From the NCBI GenBank assembly GCA_017461045.1, contig JAFTZJ010000030.1, positions 1 through 63,375 of the forward strand: 63,375 nt of DNA. Reading direction: 5' to 3'. A program made the position numbers and the translations under genes. The notes beneath the pieces were generated by a model. It was given only the letters and a program-made list of their open reading frames with translations, was not told the origin of the DNA and did not search any database. This DNA comes from Lachnospiraceae bacterium (lineage in GTDB: Bacteria; Bacillota; Clostridia; Lachnospirales; Lachnospiraceae). Shown here piece after piece: positions 41,563 to 51,239 of this stretch (position 1 is the stretch's first letter; every line of letters starts with the position of its first letter).

Positions 41563-43665
41563 ATGTTAAATGCGAGAAATAAATTAAATAAAACTCATGA
41601 GCAGATGATGAAGGATGTGTATTCCGAAATTCCGATTTATTCTGAGGAATGGACCAATTACAATCCGTCCGACCCTGGTATCACCATTCTGGAAAATCTT
41701 ATGCTGTTTGAGCTGTTACAGTATGAGCAGCTGGATGAAACCAGTGATAAGGTTAAGCAAAAGCTGTTAAAAATGGTTGGTTTTGAACCGCAAAAGGGTA
41801 AATGTGCCAGAGTACTGTTGGAAGCAAAAGGGTTGAAGGAAGCTGTAGACTTGCCGGCTAACCAAAAGTTCCGACTGGGAGACATGAGCTTTGAAACCAC
41901 TAAGGAAAAAAGGCTGGACCCTTGCAAATTGATTGGTGTATATGCCGGAAAAAATGGGGAGTACAAGGATTATTCCTATGTGCTGGATGCAGAGATTACC
42001 ATTGGAGCATATGTATTTGGTAAGACACCACAGGTCGGTTCAGAAATTTACTTTGTTATGAATCAGGTACCGGAACCACAAACAGAAACCATTTTTTATG
42101 TGAATACGGCAACTAACCAATTGAGAAATCCATTAGGAGAAAAAGACCGTAACCGATTCACAAAAATAGAATGGGAATGCTTTACGGAAGAGGGCTTTGT
42201 ACCAATTAATGTTAAGGATAATAGTGAAGGCTTTTTGTTCGACGGAGAAATGCGTTTTCGTATGCCGGCACAGGAAGCAGTGCCATATGAGATTGGAAAT
42301 ATCAAGGGATATGTATTTCGTGGCCGTTTAACCAAGGCACAGTATGATATGCCTCCAAAGCTTCAACATGTTAGTGGATTTTTATTGGAAGTATGGCAGA
42401 AGGATACTCAGGCAATTGTATATCCATTTGCCAAGAGCAATACCATAACCATTCGAAGTGAACTAATGGAGGAAGGGTATTACAAGGTTCTGTGTAAGGA
42501 AGAAAAAGGAAGCTCCTATCGTATGTATGAGGAAGCCTGGGGAGAATCGGGACAGGGACGATATTTTACGGTAACCCATGAGGAGCCGGGAGTATTTCAG
42601 ATTCATTTCAATAAACAAAAGTATGGATATGCACCGGCACGATTAAAGCAGGCAGTAAAAGTAGCCGTTTATAATCGCCAGATGATGTATCAATATTATC
42701 TGGGTGAAGTGCTTGGATATGATGATCAGGAAATAGAACTGCCTAAGAAAAATTTGGTAACGGATTCCTTCTGTATTTTGGCAATGCGGTATGACGAGAA
42801 TGGTGAACCAATCTATGATTTTGTAAAGCCGAACCGGATGCAGGACGAAGAATTATCCTACTACTTATTTGAAAATGAAGGCAAAATACGAATCTTAGAT
42901 GCCGGTGACTTTATTGGAGCCAAGCTTTACTTAGCATCTATTGCCGTTAGTGACGGTGAAGATGGTAATATTCGTGAGAACAACTGGTTTGAACCAACAG
43001 GTGTACTGGCACAGGCAGCCACCTTCCGGAACCCTGCAAACGGAACCGGAGGTTGTTTCATGGAAACCCTTGAGCAGACCCGGAAACGATATGTGCAGGA
43101 TATCTATAAGCCATATACTGCTGTTTGCGGTAAGGATTATGAAGAACTGGTTCAGACCACACCGGGCTTATGCATTCATAAAGTGAAAGCGATTATGGAT
43201 TATGATAGAAACTGTGTAGAAATTGCAGTGAAACCACATTCCTTAGAGCGTTTCCCGGTATTATCACCGGAGTATCGCAGAATTTTAAGCGCCAGAGTGG
43301 AACAGTGTCGGTTGTTATCTACCAGAGTGGAAATTCTTCAGCCGGTGTATCTGGCAATTCAGGTTAAGGGTACCATTTATGTAAAGCGGCATTATGAACA
43401 CTGCAAGGAAGAGATAGAAGATGCATTACGGGAAGAACTGGATTATATTTCCGGAGACCAGAGCTTTGGTCAGGTAGTAAGCTTTGACCGCATTTTCCGT
43501 AAGTTAGAAATGTTAGATTGTGTATCCCATGTTTATGATTTGGTACTAACTCCACAAAATGGTCAGTTGGCTACCAGACAGGGAGCTGATATTGTGCCGA
43601 AAGCAAATTGTTTATGCTATCCGGGTACATTATCTCTGGAGATTCTGACACGAGACACACATTAG
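41563..43665 (+). CDS. baseplate J-like wedge protein 2 (Pvc12-like)
   Basis: 700 residues. The N-terminal NPSDPGITILENLMLFELL is the second-wedge signature of CIS baseplates. In the C-terminal part ENNWFEPTGVLAQAATFRNP and GGCFMETLEQTRKRYVQDI, then YTAVCGKDYEELVQTTPGL, match the J-family core. It is preceded by CAGGAGGAGAAAC. Together with the preceding protein it forms the heterodimeric wedge. Confidence 0.85.
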   Translation: MLNARNKLNKTHEQMMKDVYSEIPIYSEEWTNYNPSDPGITILENLMLFELLQYEQLDETSDKVKQKLLKMVGFEPQKGKCARVLLEAKGLKEAVDLPANQKFRLGDMSFETTKEKRLDPCKLIGVYAGKNGEYKDYSYVLDAEITIGAYVFGKTPQVGSEIYFVMNQVPEPQTETIFYVNTATNQLRNPLGEKDRNRFTKIEWECFTEEGFVPINVKDNSEGFLFDGEMRFRMPAQEAVPYEIGNIKGYVFRGRLTKAQYDMPPKLQHVSGFLLEVWQKDTQAIVYPFAKSNTITIRSELMEEGYYKVLCKEEKGSSYRMYEEAWGESGQGRYFTVTHEEPGVFQIHFNKQKYGYAPARLKQAVKVAVYNRQMMYQYYLGEVLGYDDQEIELPKKNLVTDSFCILAMRYDENGEPIYDFVKPNRMQDEELSYYLFENEGKIRILDAGDFIGAKLYLASIAVSDGEDGNIRENNWFEPTGVLAQAATFRNPANGTGGCFMETLEQTRKRYVQDIYKPYTAVCGKDYEELVQTTPGLCIHKVKAIMDYDRNCVEIAVKPHSLERFPVLSPEYRRILSARVEQCRLLSTRVEILQPVYLAIQVKGTIYVKRHYEHCKEEIEDALREELDYISGDQSFGQVVSFDRIFRKLEMLDCVSHVYDLVLTPQNGQLATRQGADIVPKANCLCYPGTLSLEILTRDTH

Positions 43666-43683
43666 TACAAACGGAGGGAATTT

Positions 43684-44784
43684 ATGTCTATAGGAATTCA
43701 GTATACAATTAAACAGAATCGCTATAAGCAGGCACTCCGTCGAGGGATAGTGTATGATGGTGATACCTTGATTTGTACGAAGGAAGAAATCCAACATACC
43801 GTTATCCTTCGGGCAATTGATAGTGCAAATGAGGATTTTCCTTGGGGACGCTTGAGATTTGAAGAGAATTTTCAAGATGATGTCATGCGCTACATGTATG
43901 TGTTCTCAAATAATCAGAAGGTGTTAAGTGACGGAGAGAAGCAACTGGATATTGATGAGTTTTTGCAGGCATCTCATATATCCTTTGAGGAAAAGAAGGA
44001 CTTTATGAAGCATATGGGTGCCATTCGATTTGTCAATAAAAAGGATGTATTGCTATATGAGTTGAAGGGTCGGTATCTTTGGATTGTATTTGAGATTATT
44101 GGTGAGACGGAAGGACAAATATCCGGATTGGCAGTCAATGCACCGGGAGATAATTTTATGAAAACCTTCCCGGAGGTCTATCAGAACCATGGTGACTTTT
44201 TCCATCGTTATATGTCCGTTTTTTCTTCTGTATATAATGATTTTCAAGAGAAAATTGATGAGACGGATAAGCTGTTGGATTTGGAAACTGCATCCCCGGA
44301 GCTGTTGCAGAAATATGCCGAATGGTTAGGATTGATGGTAAACGGTGGCTTCTTAAGCGAGGAGGCATTACGGGGACTGATTCAGGAAGCCTACATGCTG
44401 AATAAGTATAAGGGAACCAGAAGAGTAATAGAACGGTTATGTGAAATCGTATTAGGCGTGAAACCGATTATTGTTGAGAAGAATATGCTGAAGCAGTATA
44501 CGCGAGATGATAATCAGGAGGTAATGCAAACCTTATATGGTACAGGAACCTATGATGTAACTCTGTTAATTCCGGTATTTGTAGATGAGAAAAAACAGGC
44601 ACAGCTGTTCTACCTGTTGAAGCAATTCAAGCCAATCCGTTGTAAGCTGCATATTGTATTCTTGCAGGAGACCGGTATTTTAGATACATATTCTTACCTG
44701 GACATGAATGCGAAAGTATTTGAGCAGAATTTAGGAAGTCTGAACGATCATCAACTGTTAAACGGAACAGTAGTGTTAGAATAA
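43684..44784 (+). CDS. gpI-like tail/baseplate protein
   Basis: 366 residues. About residues 155-335 match phage tail protein I: KTFPEVYQNHGDFFHRYMSV, ASPELLQKYAEWLGLMVNG and YKGTRRVIERLCEIVLG, ending with a beta part LLKQFKPIRCKLHIV. In phages gpI links the baseplate to tail fibres. An N-terminal domain of about 150 residues is unassigned. No fibre or chaperone gene follows, so it may mark the outer rim of the baseplate. It is the last structural gene. Confidence 0.85.
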   Translation: MSIGIQYTIKQNRYKQALRRGIVYDGDTLICTKEEIQHTVILRAIDSANEDFPWGRLRFEENFQDDVMRYMYVFSNNQKVLSDGEKQLDIDEFLQASHISFEEKKDFMKHMGAIRFVNKKDVLLYELKGRYLWIVFEIIGETEGQISGLAVNAPGDNFMKTFPEVYQNHGDFFHRYMSVFSSVYNDFQEKIDETDKLLDLETASPELLQKYAEWLGLMVNGGFLSEEALRGLIQEAYMLNKYKGTRRVIERLCEIVLGVKPIIVEKNMLKQYTRDDNQEVMQTLYGTGTYDVTLLIPVFVDEKKQAQLFYLLKQFKPIRCKLHIVFLQETGILDTYSYLDMNAKVFEQNLGSLNDHQLLNGTVVLE

Positions 44785-44803
44785 AGGTAGTGGAGGAATT
44801 AGT

Positions 44804-45103
44804 ATGAACATGATTGAAACTAATTGTGGGGATCATATCCGCTTGATTGTGGAAGGGAGAGTCGATGTAATGACAAGCCCACAGTTACAAAATCGAATTC
44901 TTGGTTGTTTTCAGAAATCATCGCATCTGGTATTGGATTTTTTGAACGTAGAATATATATCCAGTGCTGGTTTGCGGGCATTGTTGATTGGTCAAAAAAC
45001 AGCTTCTTCCAAGAAGGGTAGCATGAAGATTGTTAACGTTTCAGAGTCAGTTATGCATGTTTTGGAGCTGTCAGGATTTAAGCGTATACTTACCATTGAG
45101 TAA
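44804..45103 (+). CDS. STAS-domain anti-sigma factor antagonist
   Basis: 99 residues of the SpoIIAA/RsbV family. The regulatory Ser lies in YISSAGLRALL. VEGRVDVMTSPQL is the family N-terminus. When unphosphorylated such proteins bind an anti-sigma kinase and release its target; phosphorylation by the kinase inactivates them. The kinase gene is 663 bases downstream and a PP2C phosphatase at 49635, so a full partner-switching module is present. Confidence 0.9.
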   Translation: MNMIETNCGDHIRLIVEGRVDVMTSPQLQNRILGCFQKSSHLVLDFLNVEYISSAGLRALLIGQKTASSKKGSMKIVNVSESVMHVLELSGFKRILTIE

Positions 45104-45120
45104 TGATTTGAGGGATTAAC

Positions 45121-45786
45121 ATGATAGAGTTCCGGGATGTAACAGTAACCTATCCACAGGCAGAGCGTCCGGCTATTGAGAATCTGAATTTTCATGTTCC
45201 GATGCATGGGTTTTTATTTATCACAGGTGAAAGTGGCGCTGGGAAGACAACTATACTTCGGTTGATCACAAAGGAATTGGAGCCTACGAAGGGAGACATA
45301 TTGATTAATGGAAAATCTATTTGCAAAATGAAGCGAAGAGAGATTCCCATTTATCGGCGTCGAATTGGTTTTGTTTCGCAGGAAGTAGGGTTGCTGGAAG
45401 ATAAAACGGTATATGAAAATGTTGAATTGGTGAAACGAGTCGTGGGAGCCAAGCCGGATACCATTCGTATTCAGGTGGCCATGGCGTTAAAAACGGTTGG
45501 AATGGAGCCATATTATCAAAGCTATCCTAGGGAATTGTCCGGTGGACAGCGAAAGAAGATTTGTATTGCAAGAGCAATTGCAAATCATCCGGATATCCTG
45601 TTGGCAGATGAACCAACCGGAGATTTGGATCCGGATAGTAGTTTAGAGATTATGAACCTGTTCTCAGAACTGCATAATCGAGGAATGACTGTATTAGTGG
45701 TTACACATGATAGAGTGGCAGTGGAAAAGCTACAATATCCGCAAATGAAATTACAGAGGGGCATATATGAGGACTATAGTGAATAA
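45121..45786 (+). CDS. FtsE-like ABC transporter ATP-binding protein
   Basis: 221 residues. Walker A GESGAGKTTILRL, signature ELSGGQRKKICIARAIA and Walker B ILLADEPTGDLDPDSS are intact. The overall sequence is closest to FtsE/LolD-type ATPases. No FtsX-like permease is adjacent, so the partner is unknown. It lies between the STAS and anti-sigma genes and overlaps the latter by 20 bases, tying it to the signalling module. It might act on the MFS-fusion protein, on cell-wall hydrolase control, or be shared with a distant permease. Confidence 0.88.
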   Translation: MIEFRDVTVTYPQAERPAIENLNFHVPMHGFLFITGESGAGKTTILRLITKELEPTKGDILINGKSICKMKRREIPIYRRRIGFVSQEVGLLEDKTVYENVELVKRVVGAKPDTIRIQVAMALKTVGMEPYYQSYPRELSGGQRKKICIARAIANHPDILLADEPTGDLDPDSSLEIMNLFSELHNRGMTVLVVTHDRVAVEKLQYPQMKLQRGIYEDYSE

Positions 45787-46180
45787 AAAAATAGAAGCAA
45801 AGATAGAAAATCTCTATCCCTTGCTGGATAGTATTGATCAAACGATACGTTCCTACTCCGTGGATGAAGAATTGCTTGCAACGTTACATATCTGCATAGA
45901 AGAGGTTTTTGTAAACGTAGTTTCCTATGCATACGGAGAACAAGTTGGATTGGTGGAGGTTGAAACAGAAGTGAATGATGGGTGGTTAAGTATCACCTTT
46001 CGGGATGAAGGAATTCCCTATAATCCGCTGGAAAGGGAAGACCCGGACTTGGATTTGGCTTTAGAGGAGCGACCAATAGGGGGATTAGGCATATATATGA
46101 TACGGAACATGATGGATTCGGTCCAATACGAGTATAAGGAAGGCAGGAACAACTTGTGCATACGAAAAGAAATTTACTAA
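45767..46180 (+). CDS. anti-sigma factor serine kinase (HATPase_c_2)
   Basis: 137 residues of the SpoIIAB/RsbW family. The N box is IEEVFVNVVSYAYGE and the ATP-lid Gly region is FRDEGIPYNPLE ... RPIGGLGIYMIRNMMD. It would phosphorylate the STAS antagonist and hold a target sigma factor or other partner. No sigma factor is encoded in this window. Its end overlaps the start of the next gene by 25 bases. Confidence 0.9.
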   Translation: MRTIVNKKIEAKIENLYPLLDSIDQTIRSYSVDEELLATLHICIEEVFVNVVSYAYGEQVGLVEVETEVNDGWLSITFRDEGIPYNPLEREDPDLDLALEERPIGGLGIYMIRNMMDSVQYEYKEGRNNLCIRKEIY

Positions 46181-49047
46181 AGAATATTTGGATACACGTA
46201 GCATTATTAGTAGTGCTAATCGCATTTTGCTTTATAAATCAGGATTATTTTCATTTATTGCCATTTGCAGATGCGTATACCTTCGTGGGTCCCTCCAACG
46301 TATTTGCGGGGGTACAGGATAGAACCTATTTAATTGATAATGCCAAGAAAACCGTAATTATTCTGGATGAAAATAAGAGGTACGTCAATGAATTGGTTGG
46401 CGGCTCATTAGATAAAGATTTCTATTATGCATCACAAATATGTGATGATGCAGAGGGCAATATTTATATTGCGGATGTGGTATATAGCGGAGTGGGAACC
46501 CGCATTGAACAGGAACGGATATTGAAATTTGATAAGCAGGGGAGATATATAGGTACTCTGTTTGAAAAGATTTATGAGGAGTCAGAAGCACCATATCAGT
46601 ATGGCAACATCCTTTATTTGCAAAATCGAGGAACAGAATTGGAATTTGGATTGCAGACGGAAGAAGGGATTGAGCAGTACTTTATGGATTGCTGGGGAGC
46701 AGGATATAACCTGCGAAACTGGGAAGCCGATTACGATGTCAATGATATTGCATATGATTCTTCCACTGACCGAATGATCATTTGTACCCGACAGGGTAAT
46801 GTGTTAGCCGTAAATGAAAATGGTACGGAGGAACTCATATGGGATGGTAAAGGTGTAGAAATCCCATGGATGGTAGCAGTTGACGATGAAGGAGCTATAT
46901 ATTTTAGTGAGCTGACTAGCTGTTCCATCTATAAATTGGAGGCTGGTGAGCGTCATGAGATAACGTCATCTGATTATTGCTATTATACGGTAGAAGTAAA
47001 TCAGGATAGAGAAGTTATTACAACAGATTATGGTGGCATCTGGTACGAAGATGGTGAAAATGAGAATTATATTATGGAGGCAGGAATCAACAATCACCTT
47101 CTTAGAATTCTCACATGGATTGCAGCGGTAATAATCGGAGTGTATATAATTGTTGGTTTGGTTTTATTGATTCGTCGGATTGCTACACGGACAGCCGATA
47201 AGGAGCAGTTAATAAGAATTGTTATGGTTTTAACAGCTTCTGTATTATGTACGACTACGGTTTCTATTTTTATGATTCGCTCTATGACGGAGGAACAGAA
47301 CCATACAATGCTACAGCAATTAGACTTGTTTGCGGAATTGATGTTACAGAAAATTGACGTAGATGGTCTGTGTTCTCTTGAGCGAATTGATGATTATCAG
47401 AGTGAAACTTATAACCGTGTACGAAAGCCATTAGATGAAATGGTAGATACGGCTTATGAAAATGGAGACTACTATTACTATACCATTTACTCCGGAGATG
47501 GCACATATATTAATGCGATTTTAGATTATGAGCAAACATTAACGACCAAGCATCCGGCGTATGAATGGGGAGACAATCTTTATACTCAGGTATTTTTAGA
47601 AGGTGAAAGCGTTCAGGTGCCGGCAGAAACCAGTGCATATGGAACATGGACCTTTGTTATTCACCCAATACAGAATTCTCAGGGTGAAACGGTAGCAATA
47701 CTGGAAATAGGAACGAATGTGGATGATGTGAAACGTGAGCAATGGGAATTGCAGCGGGAAATCTTATTTACATCCATTATTTCTGCAATCGTAATTATTA
47801 TGCTTTTATTAGAAGTGCTGTTCTTATTCTCAACCTGGAGTGCAGGAAAAAAAGAGTCAGACAAGCCAACTTCTTATGTGCCGTTACGAACGATTATATT
47901 TATGATTTATATGTCAAGTAGCCTTCAGGATCCGTTTGTGGCACAGATGTGTAATCGGCTATATGACGGTTCCTTGCCGATTCCGGAAGGGATTGCAAGT
48001 TCCCTGCCGATTTCAGCTGAGGTGTTTATGGCAGCTGTTTGTTCTTTCTTTGCAGGACGTTTGGTTTCACGTTTAGGAACAAAGAATAATATGATAATTG
48101 GAGCAATATTCTCAATTATCGGATTCGCCTTATGCGGTATATGGTTCAATTACTATGCAATACTCATTGGAAAAGCTATGATAGGTGTGGGAATGGGTGT
48201 TATCTATGTAACGGCTAATACACTTGCTGCATTAGGAACCACAGAGGAAGAACGTGGTAAGGCATTTGCCGGAATCAATGTAGGTGTACTAAGTGGTATT
48301 ACTGTTGGCGATGGTCTGGGTTCTATTCTGTTGACATTTGGAAGCTATCAGATGGTATATCTGGTAGGTAGTTTTGTTATGGTAGTTGCATTGATAATCC
48401 TTACACGGTGCAGAAATTTGAAACCAAAGGTAGAAAAAGAAGTCGCTGGCATTCGTTTTACGAAATTTATATTTAACTGGCGTGTATTACCGTATTTCTT
48501 GTTTATATTGTTACCATTTATGATTCTGATTTCCTATCGGGAGTATTTCTTCCCGTTATATGCAGAAGAGAATAATATGTCAGAGGTAACGGTTGGAAGA
48601 ATCCTGTTGCTATGCGGTTTGTTAGTTATTTATCTGGGACCGTTGTTGTGTGATGTATTACTTCGTAAGCTGGGTAGTCGAAAGGCAATGATTTTATCTT
48701 CTGTATTGGTATTTGCAGATGTGCTGGTATATATGTGTGTTCCGAATTTCACTTCCGTTATTATCGGAGTTGTTGGGATGTCAATTATTGTCTCCTTTGC
48801 ATATACTTGTCAATATGCTTACTTTGCATCCATACCGGAATGTGATGGATACGGAGAAGGCAATGCCATGGGTGTTTATTCCATGATTGAAAATGGCGGA
48901 CAGACATTAGGACCAATGGTATTCGGTACAATGCTGTTGCTTGGAAACGTACAGGGAATTCGGAATATTGGTTATTTCTTTGGAGTAATGTTGGTATTGT
49001 ATTTCCTAGTCGGATTGATACAAATGCGTAAGAAGAAAAGAGGATAA
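46156..49047 (+). CDS. propeller-sensor-MFS transporter fusion
   Basis: 963 residues, starting at GTG. An N-terminal transmembrane helix is followed by an outside beta-propeller-like part (about 35-305; repeats such as TYLIDNAKKTVIILDENKRY and AEGNIYIADVVY). Two helices (about 317-341, 356-378), a second outside sensor (about 380-530) with YYYYTIYSGDGTYINAILD, a further helix, then a 12-helix MFS transporter (about 565-960; FFAGRLVSRLGTKNNMIIG, IGVGMGVIYVTANTLAALG) follow. The fusion suggests that the transporter fold is used as a receptor. It is co-encoded with the partner-switching module. Confidence 0.8.
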   Translation: MHTKRNLLKNIWIHVALLVVLIAFCFINQDYFHLLPFADAYTFVGPSNVFAGVQDRTYLIDNAKKTVIILDENKRYVNELVGGSLDKDFYYASQICDDAEGNIYIADVVYSGVGTRIEQERILKFDKQGRYIGTLFEKIYEESEAPYQYGNILYLQNRGTELEFGLQTEEGIEQYFMDCWGAGYNLRNWEADYDVNDIAYDSSTDRMIICTRQGNVLAVNENGTEELIWDGKGVEIPWMVAVDDEGAIYFSELTSCSIYKLEAGERHEITSSDYCYYTVEVNQDREVITTDYGGIWYEDGENENYIMEAGINNHLLRILTWIAAVIIGVYIIVGLVLLIRRIATRTADKEQLIRIVMVLTASVLCTTTVSIFMIRSMTEEQNHTMLQQLDLFAELMLQKIDVDGLCSLERIDDYQSETYNRVRKPLDEMVDTAYENGDYYYYTIYSGDGTYINAILDYEQTLTTKHPAYEWGDNLYTQVFLEGESVQVPAETSAYGTWTFVIHPIQNSQGETVAILEIGTNVDDVKREQWELQREILFTSIISAIVIIMLLLEVLFLFSTWSAGKKESDKPTSYVPLRTIIFMIYMSSSLQDPFVAQMCNRLYDGSLPIPEGIASSLPISAEVFMAAVCSFFAGRLVSRLGTKNNMIIGAIFSIIGFALCGIWFNYYAILIGKAMIGVGMGVIYVTANTLAALGTTEEERGKAFAGINVGVLSGITVGDGLGSILLTFGSYQMVYLVGSFVMVVALIILTRCRNLKPKVEKEVAGIRFTKFIFNWRVLPYFLFILLPFMILISYREYFFPLYAEENNMSEVTVGRILLLCGLLVIYLGPLLCDVLLRKLGSRKAMILSSVLVFADVLVYMCVPNFTSVIIGVVGMSIIVSFAYTCQYAYFASIPECDGYGEGNAMGVYSMIENGGQTLGPMVFGTMLLLGNVQGIRNIGYFFGVMLVLYFLVGLIQMRKKKRG

Positions 49048-49048
49048 A

Positions 49049-49642
49049 ATGGCAGTTCAATATTTACCAATTACAATTGATGACCTGCAGGAAGTCACCC
49101 GGATATACATGGAACATTTGAATGGTGGAGACTTTATAGAAGAGCATATAAAGGAAGGTATTGAAAGCAAAGATTTCGTTGGGTTTAAGGCGGTAGACCA
49201 GGGAAGGATGATTGGTATCCTTACCGGCAGACAAGGGATGGATTTTACATATCCGCATCCGGAATTGGAAGAGCGTATACACAAACGTTATCAAAAAGAC
49301 AACCTATACACGCCGGATTCCTTGTATGTAGAGCCGGAGTATCGTGGTGAAGATATATCAAGGCAGTTGGGAAAACATGTGGTACAGAAGATATACGAAA
49401 AAGGATATTCCAAGATGCTGACAGAATTGTGGATTTATCCGGATGGTAAGGTGCCTGCTGAGGCTACTGTACGGGAATGGGGGCCTGTGGTTTATCAGGA
49501 GGACATCCCTTTATTCTATAAAGATGGTTATCAATATGGAATTGAATGTCCAATATGTGGAGCAAAATGTACCTGCGGAGCCAGAATTTTGGTGGTTGAA
49601 ATATCAGAGGAATTTGTACGAGAGGGAGATAACAATGAATAA
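49049..49642 (+). CDS. GNAT-family acetyltransferase with zinc-ribbon tail
   Basis: 197 residues. SLYVEPEYRGEDISRQLGKH is the acetyl-CoA-binding A motif region of GNAT proteins. A C-terminal CPICGAKCTCGA adds a metal-binding knuckle. It is one of three GNAT genes in the CIS locus; the substrate is unknown. It starts one base after the MFS-fusion stop and overlaps the start of the phosphatase gene by 8 bases, so it is translationally coupled to both. Confidence 0.8.
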   Translation: MAVQYLPITIDDLQEVTRIYMEHLNGGDFIEEHIKEGIESKDFVGFKAVDQGRMIGILTGRQGMDFTYPHPELEERIHKRYQKDNLYTPDSLYVEPEYRGEDISRQLGKHVVQKIYEKGYSKMLTELWIYPDGKVPAEATVREWGPVVYQEDIPLFYKDGYQYGIECPICGAKCTCGARILVVEISEEFVREGDNNE

Positions 49643-51227
49643 AAAGAATGGAAAACTGGGAATGCGGATGGCAAGACGGATGATCGTGTGCGTTTTAGTG
49701 CTAACGGTGACGATTATAGTCTTTGTAGGATTCTCTTATCGAAATACATATCACAAGTTTTACTCGGATAAGGCACAAGGGATAGCACGTATGGCAGCCA
49801 GCCTGGTTGACGGTGACAAAGTTGCGAAGTATTTAGAAACCGGTAAAACGGATGATTATTATGAAGAATTGGAAGATACATTCTCAAGAATTAAGATGCA
49901 TAGTCAAGTGGCATATTTATATATGTATTATCCGGAGGAGGATCAATTCATTTATATTCTGGATGCAAGTACGATTGAGGATGATGCATCCACGATTGCT
50001 CAGCTGGGAGATGTTTATACGTATGGAGAGACGGAGTATAAATACTTGGTTCCGGATGTTCAGGAGAAACGGGCTTCTATGGGAATTATTCTTGGAAACG
50101 ATGTGGGATATGGACGTAGCGTTTCTGCATGGGCGCCGGTAGTGGACTCGAAAGGCAATCTGGTTGCAATGGTAGAAGCAGATTATTACCTGACAGAAGT
50201 ACAACAAAAAACCAGAGAACTGGTGTTAGTGGCAACCGCAATCATGGTAGCAGGTATGGTTATCAGTCTGCTGATATTGTTGTATGCAAACAATCGAATG
50301 CTAACGAAACCATTGGGAAAAGTTACGGAGGTGATGGCTTCTTATCGGGATGGTGAAGTCCATTTGCCGGAAGGTGGAATTCAGACCGGTGATGAGATAC
50401 AGGATGTATATGAAACCTTCGTTCAAATGGTAGAGAAGATAGACGTCTATGTTCAAAACTTAACAAAGGTAACAGCAGAAAAAGAACGAATCAGTACAGA
50501 GCTAAATGTGGCTACTCAGATTCAGGCAGATATGCTGCCAAATATTTTCCCGGCATTTCCGGACAGAGATGAAATTGATATCTATGCGTTTATGCAACCG
50601 GCAAAAGAGGTTGGTGGAGATTTTTATGATTTCTTCTGGATAGATCAAAAACGAATGGCATTCTTGATAGCAGATGTCTCCGGTAAAGGTGTTCCTGCGG
50701 CATTATTTATGGTAATTGCAAAGACGATAATTAAGAATAACGCCATGATGGGATTGCCGATAGAGAAGGTGTTTGAAGAAGTAAATAATCAGCTTTGTGA
50801 AGGAAATGTAGAATCCTTTTTTGTAACCTCCTGGATGGGAATTCTGGATGTGCAAACCGGCAAGGTAGAATATGTAAATGCTGGCCATAATATTCCGTTG
50901 CGTTTGAAAAAGGATGGCGTGGAATGGGTGCATAGCTCTCCGGATTTGGTATTGGCAGCCATGGAAGGAATGCCGTATACCAAGGTAGAGCTGCAGCTAC
51001 AACCGGGAGAACGATTATTGCTTTATACTGATGGTGTTACGGAATCTGTAAATGTAGCATTGGAAGCTTACGGAGAGGAACGCTTAGAGCAATTAGTAGC
51101 AGAAACAGACACAATGTCAGTGAAAGAAACTGTGAATTACATAAAGGATCATGTGGAATCATTTGCCGGCGAGGCAGAGCAGTTTGATGATATTACATTA
51201 TTGGTAATGGAATATCGGGGAGTGTAA
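49635..51227 (+). CDS. membrane sensor-HAMP-PP2C (SpoIIE-type) phosphatase
   Basis: 530 residues. Two transmembrane helices (about 8-32 and 205-225) flank an outside sensor domain of the Cache type (about 33-200, AYLYMYYPEEDQFIYILDAS). A HAMP linker with LTKPLGKVTEVMASY follows, then a PP2C/SpoIIE domain with metal-binding GGDFYDFF, ADVSGKGVPAALFM and FDDITLLVMEY. It would dephosphorylate the STAS antagonist at 44804. The start at 49635 follows GAGGGAGATAAC; the frame is open further upstream inside the GNAT gene. Confidence 0.9.
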   Translation: MNKKNGKLGMRMARRMIVCVLVLTVTIIVFVGFSYRNTYHKFYSDKAQGIARMAASLVDGDKVAKYLETGKTDDYYEELEDTFSRIKMHSQVAYLYMYYPEEDQFIYILDASTIEDDASTIAQLGDVYTYGETEYKYLVPDVQEKRASMGIILGNDVGYGRSVSAWAPVVDSKGNLVAMVEADYYLTEVQQKTRELVLVATAIMVAGMVISLLILLYANNRMLTKPLGKVTEVMASYRDGEVHLPEGGIQTGDEIQDVYETFVQMVEKIDVYVQNLTKVTAEKERISTELNVATQIQADMLPNIFPAFPDRDEIDIYAFMQPAKEVGGDFYDFFWIDQKRMAFLIADVSGKGVPAALFMVIAKTIIKNNAMMGLPIEKVFEEVNNQLCEGNVESFFVTSWMGILDVQTGKVEYVNAGHNIPLRLKKDGVEWVHSSPDLVLAAMEGMPYTKVELQLQPGERLLLYTDGVTESVNVALEAYGEERLEQLVAETDTMSVKETVNYIKDHVESFAGEAEQFDDITLLVMEYRGV

Positions 51228-51239
51228 AGGAGGAAAAAT

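Noticed and set aside
26161-44784. Prophage
   Set aside because: No terminase, portal, capsid, head-tail connector or lysis genes; the set is that of a headless contractile injection system with Pvc/Afp-type components.
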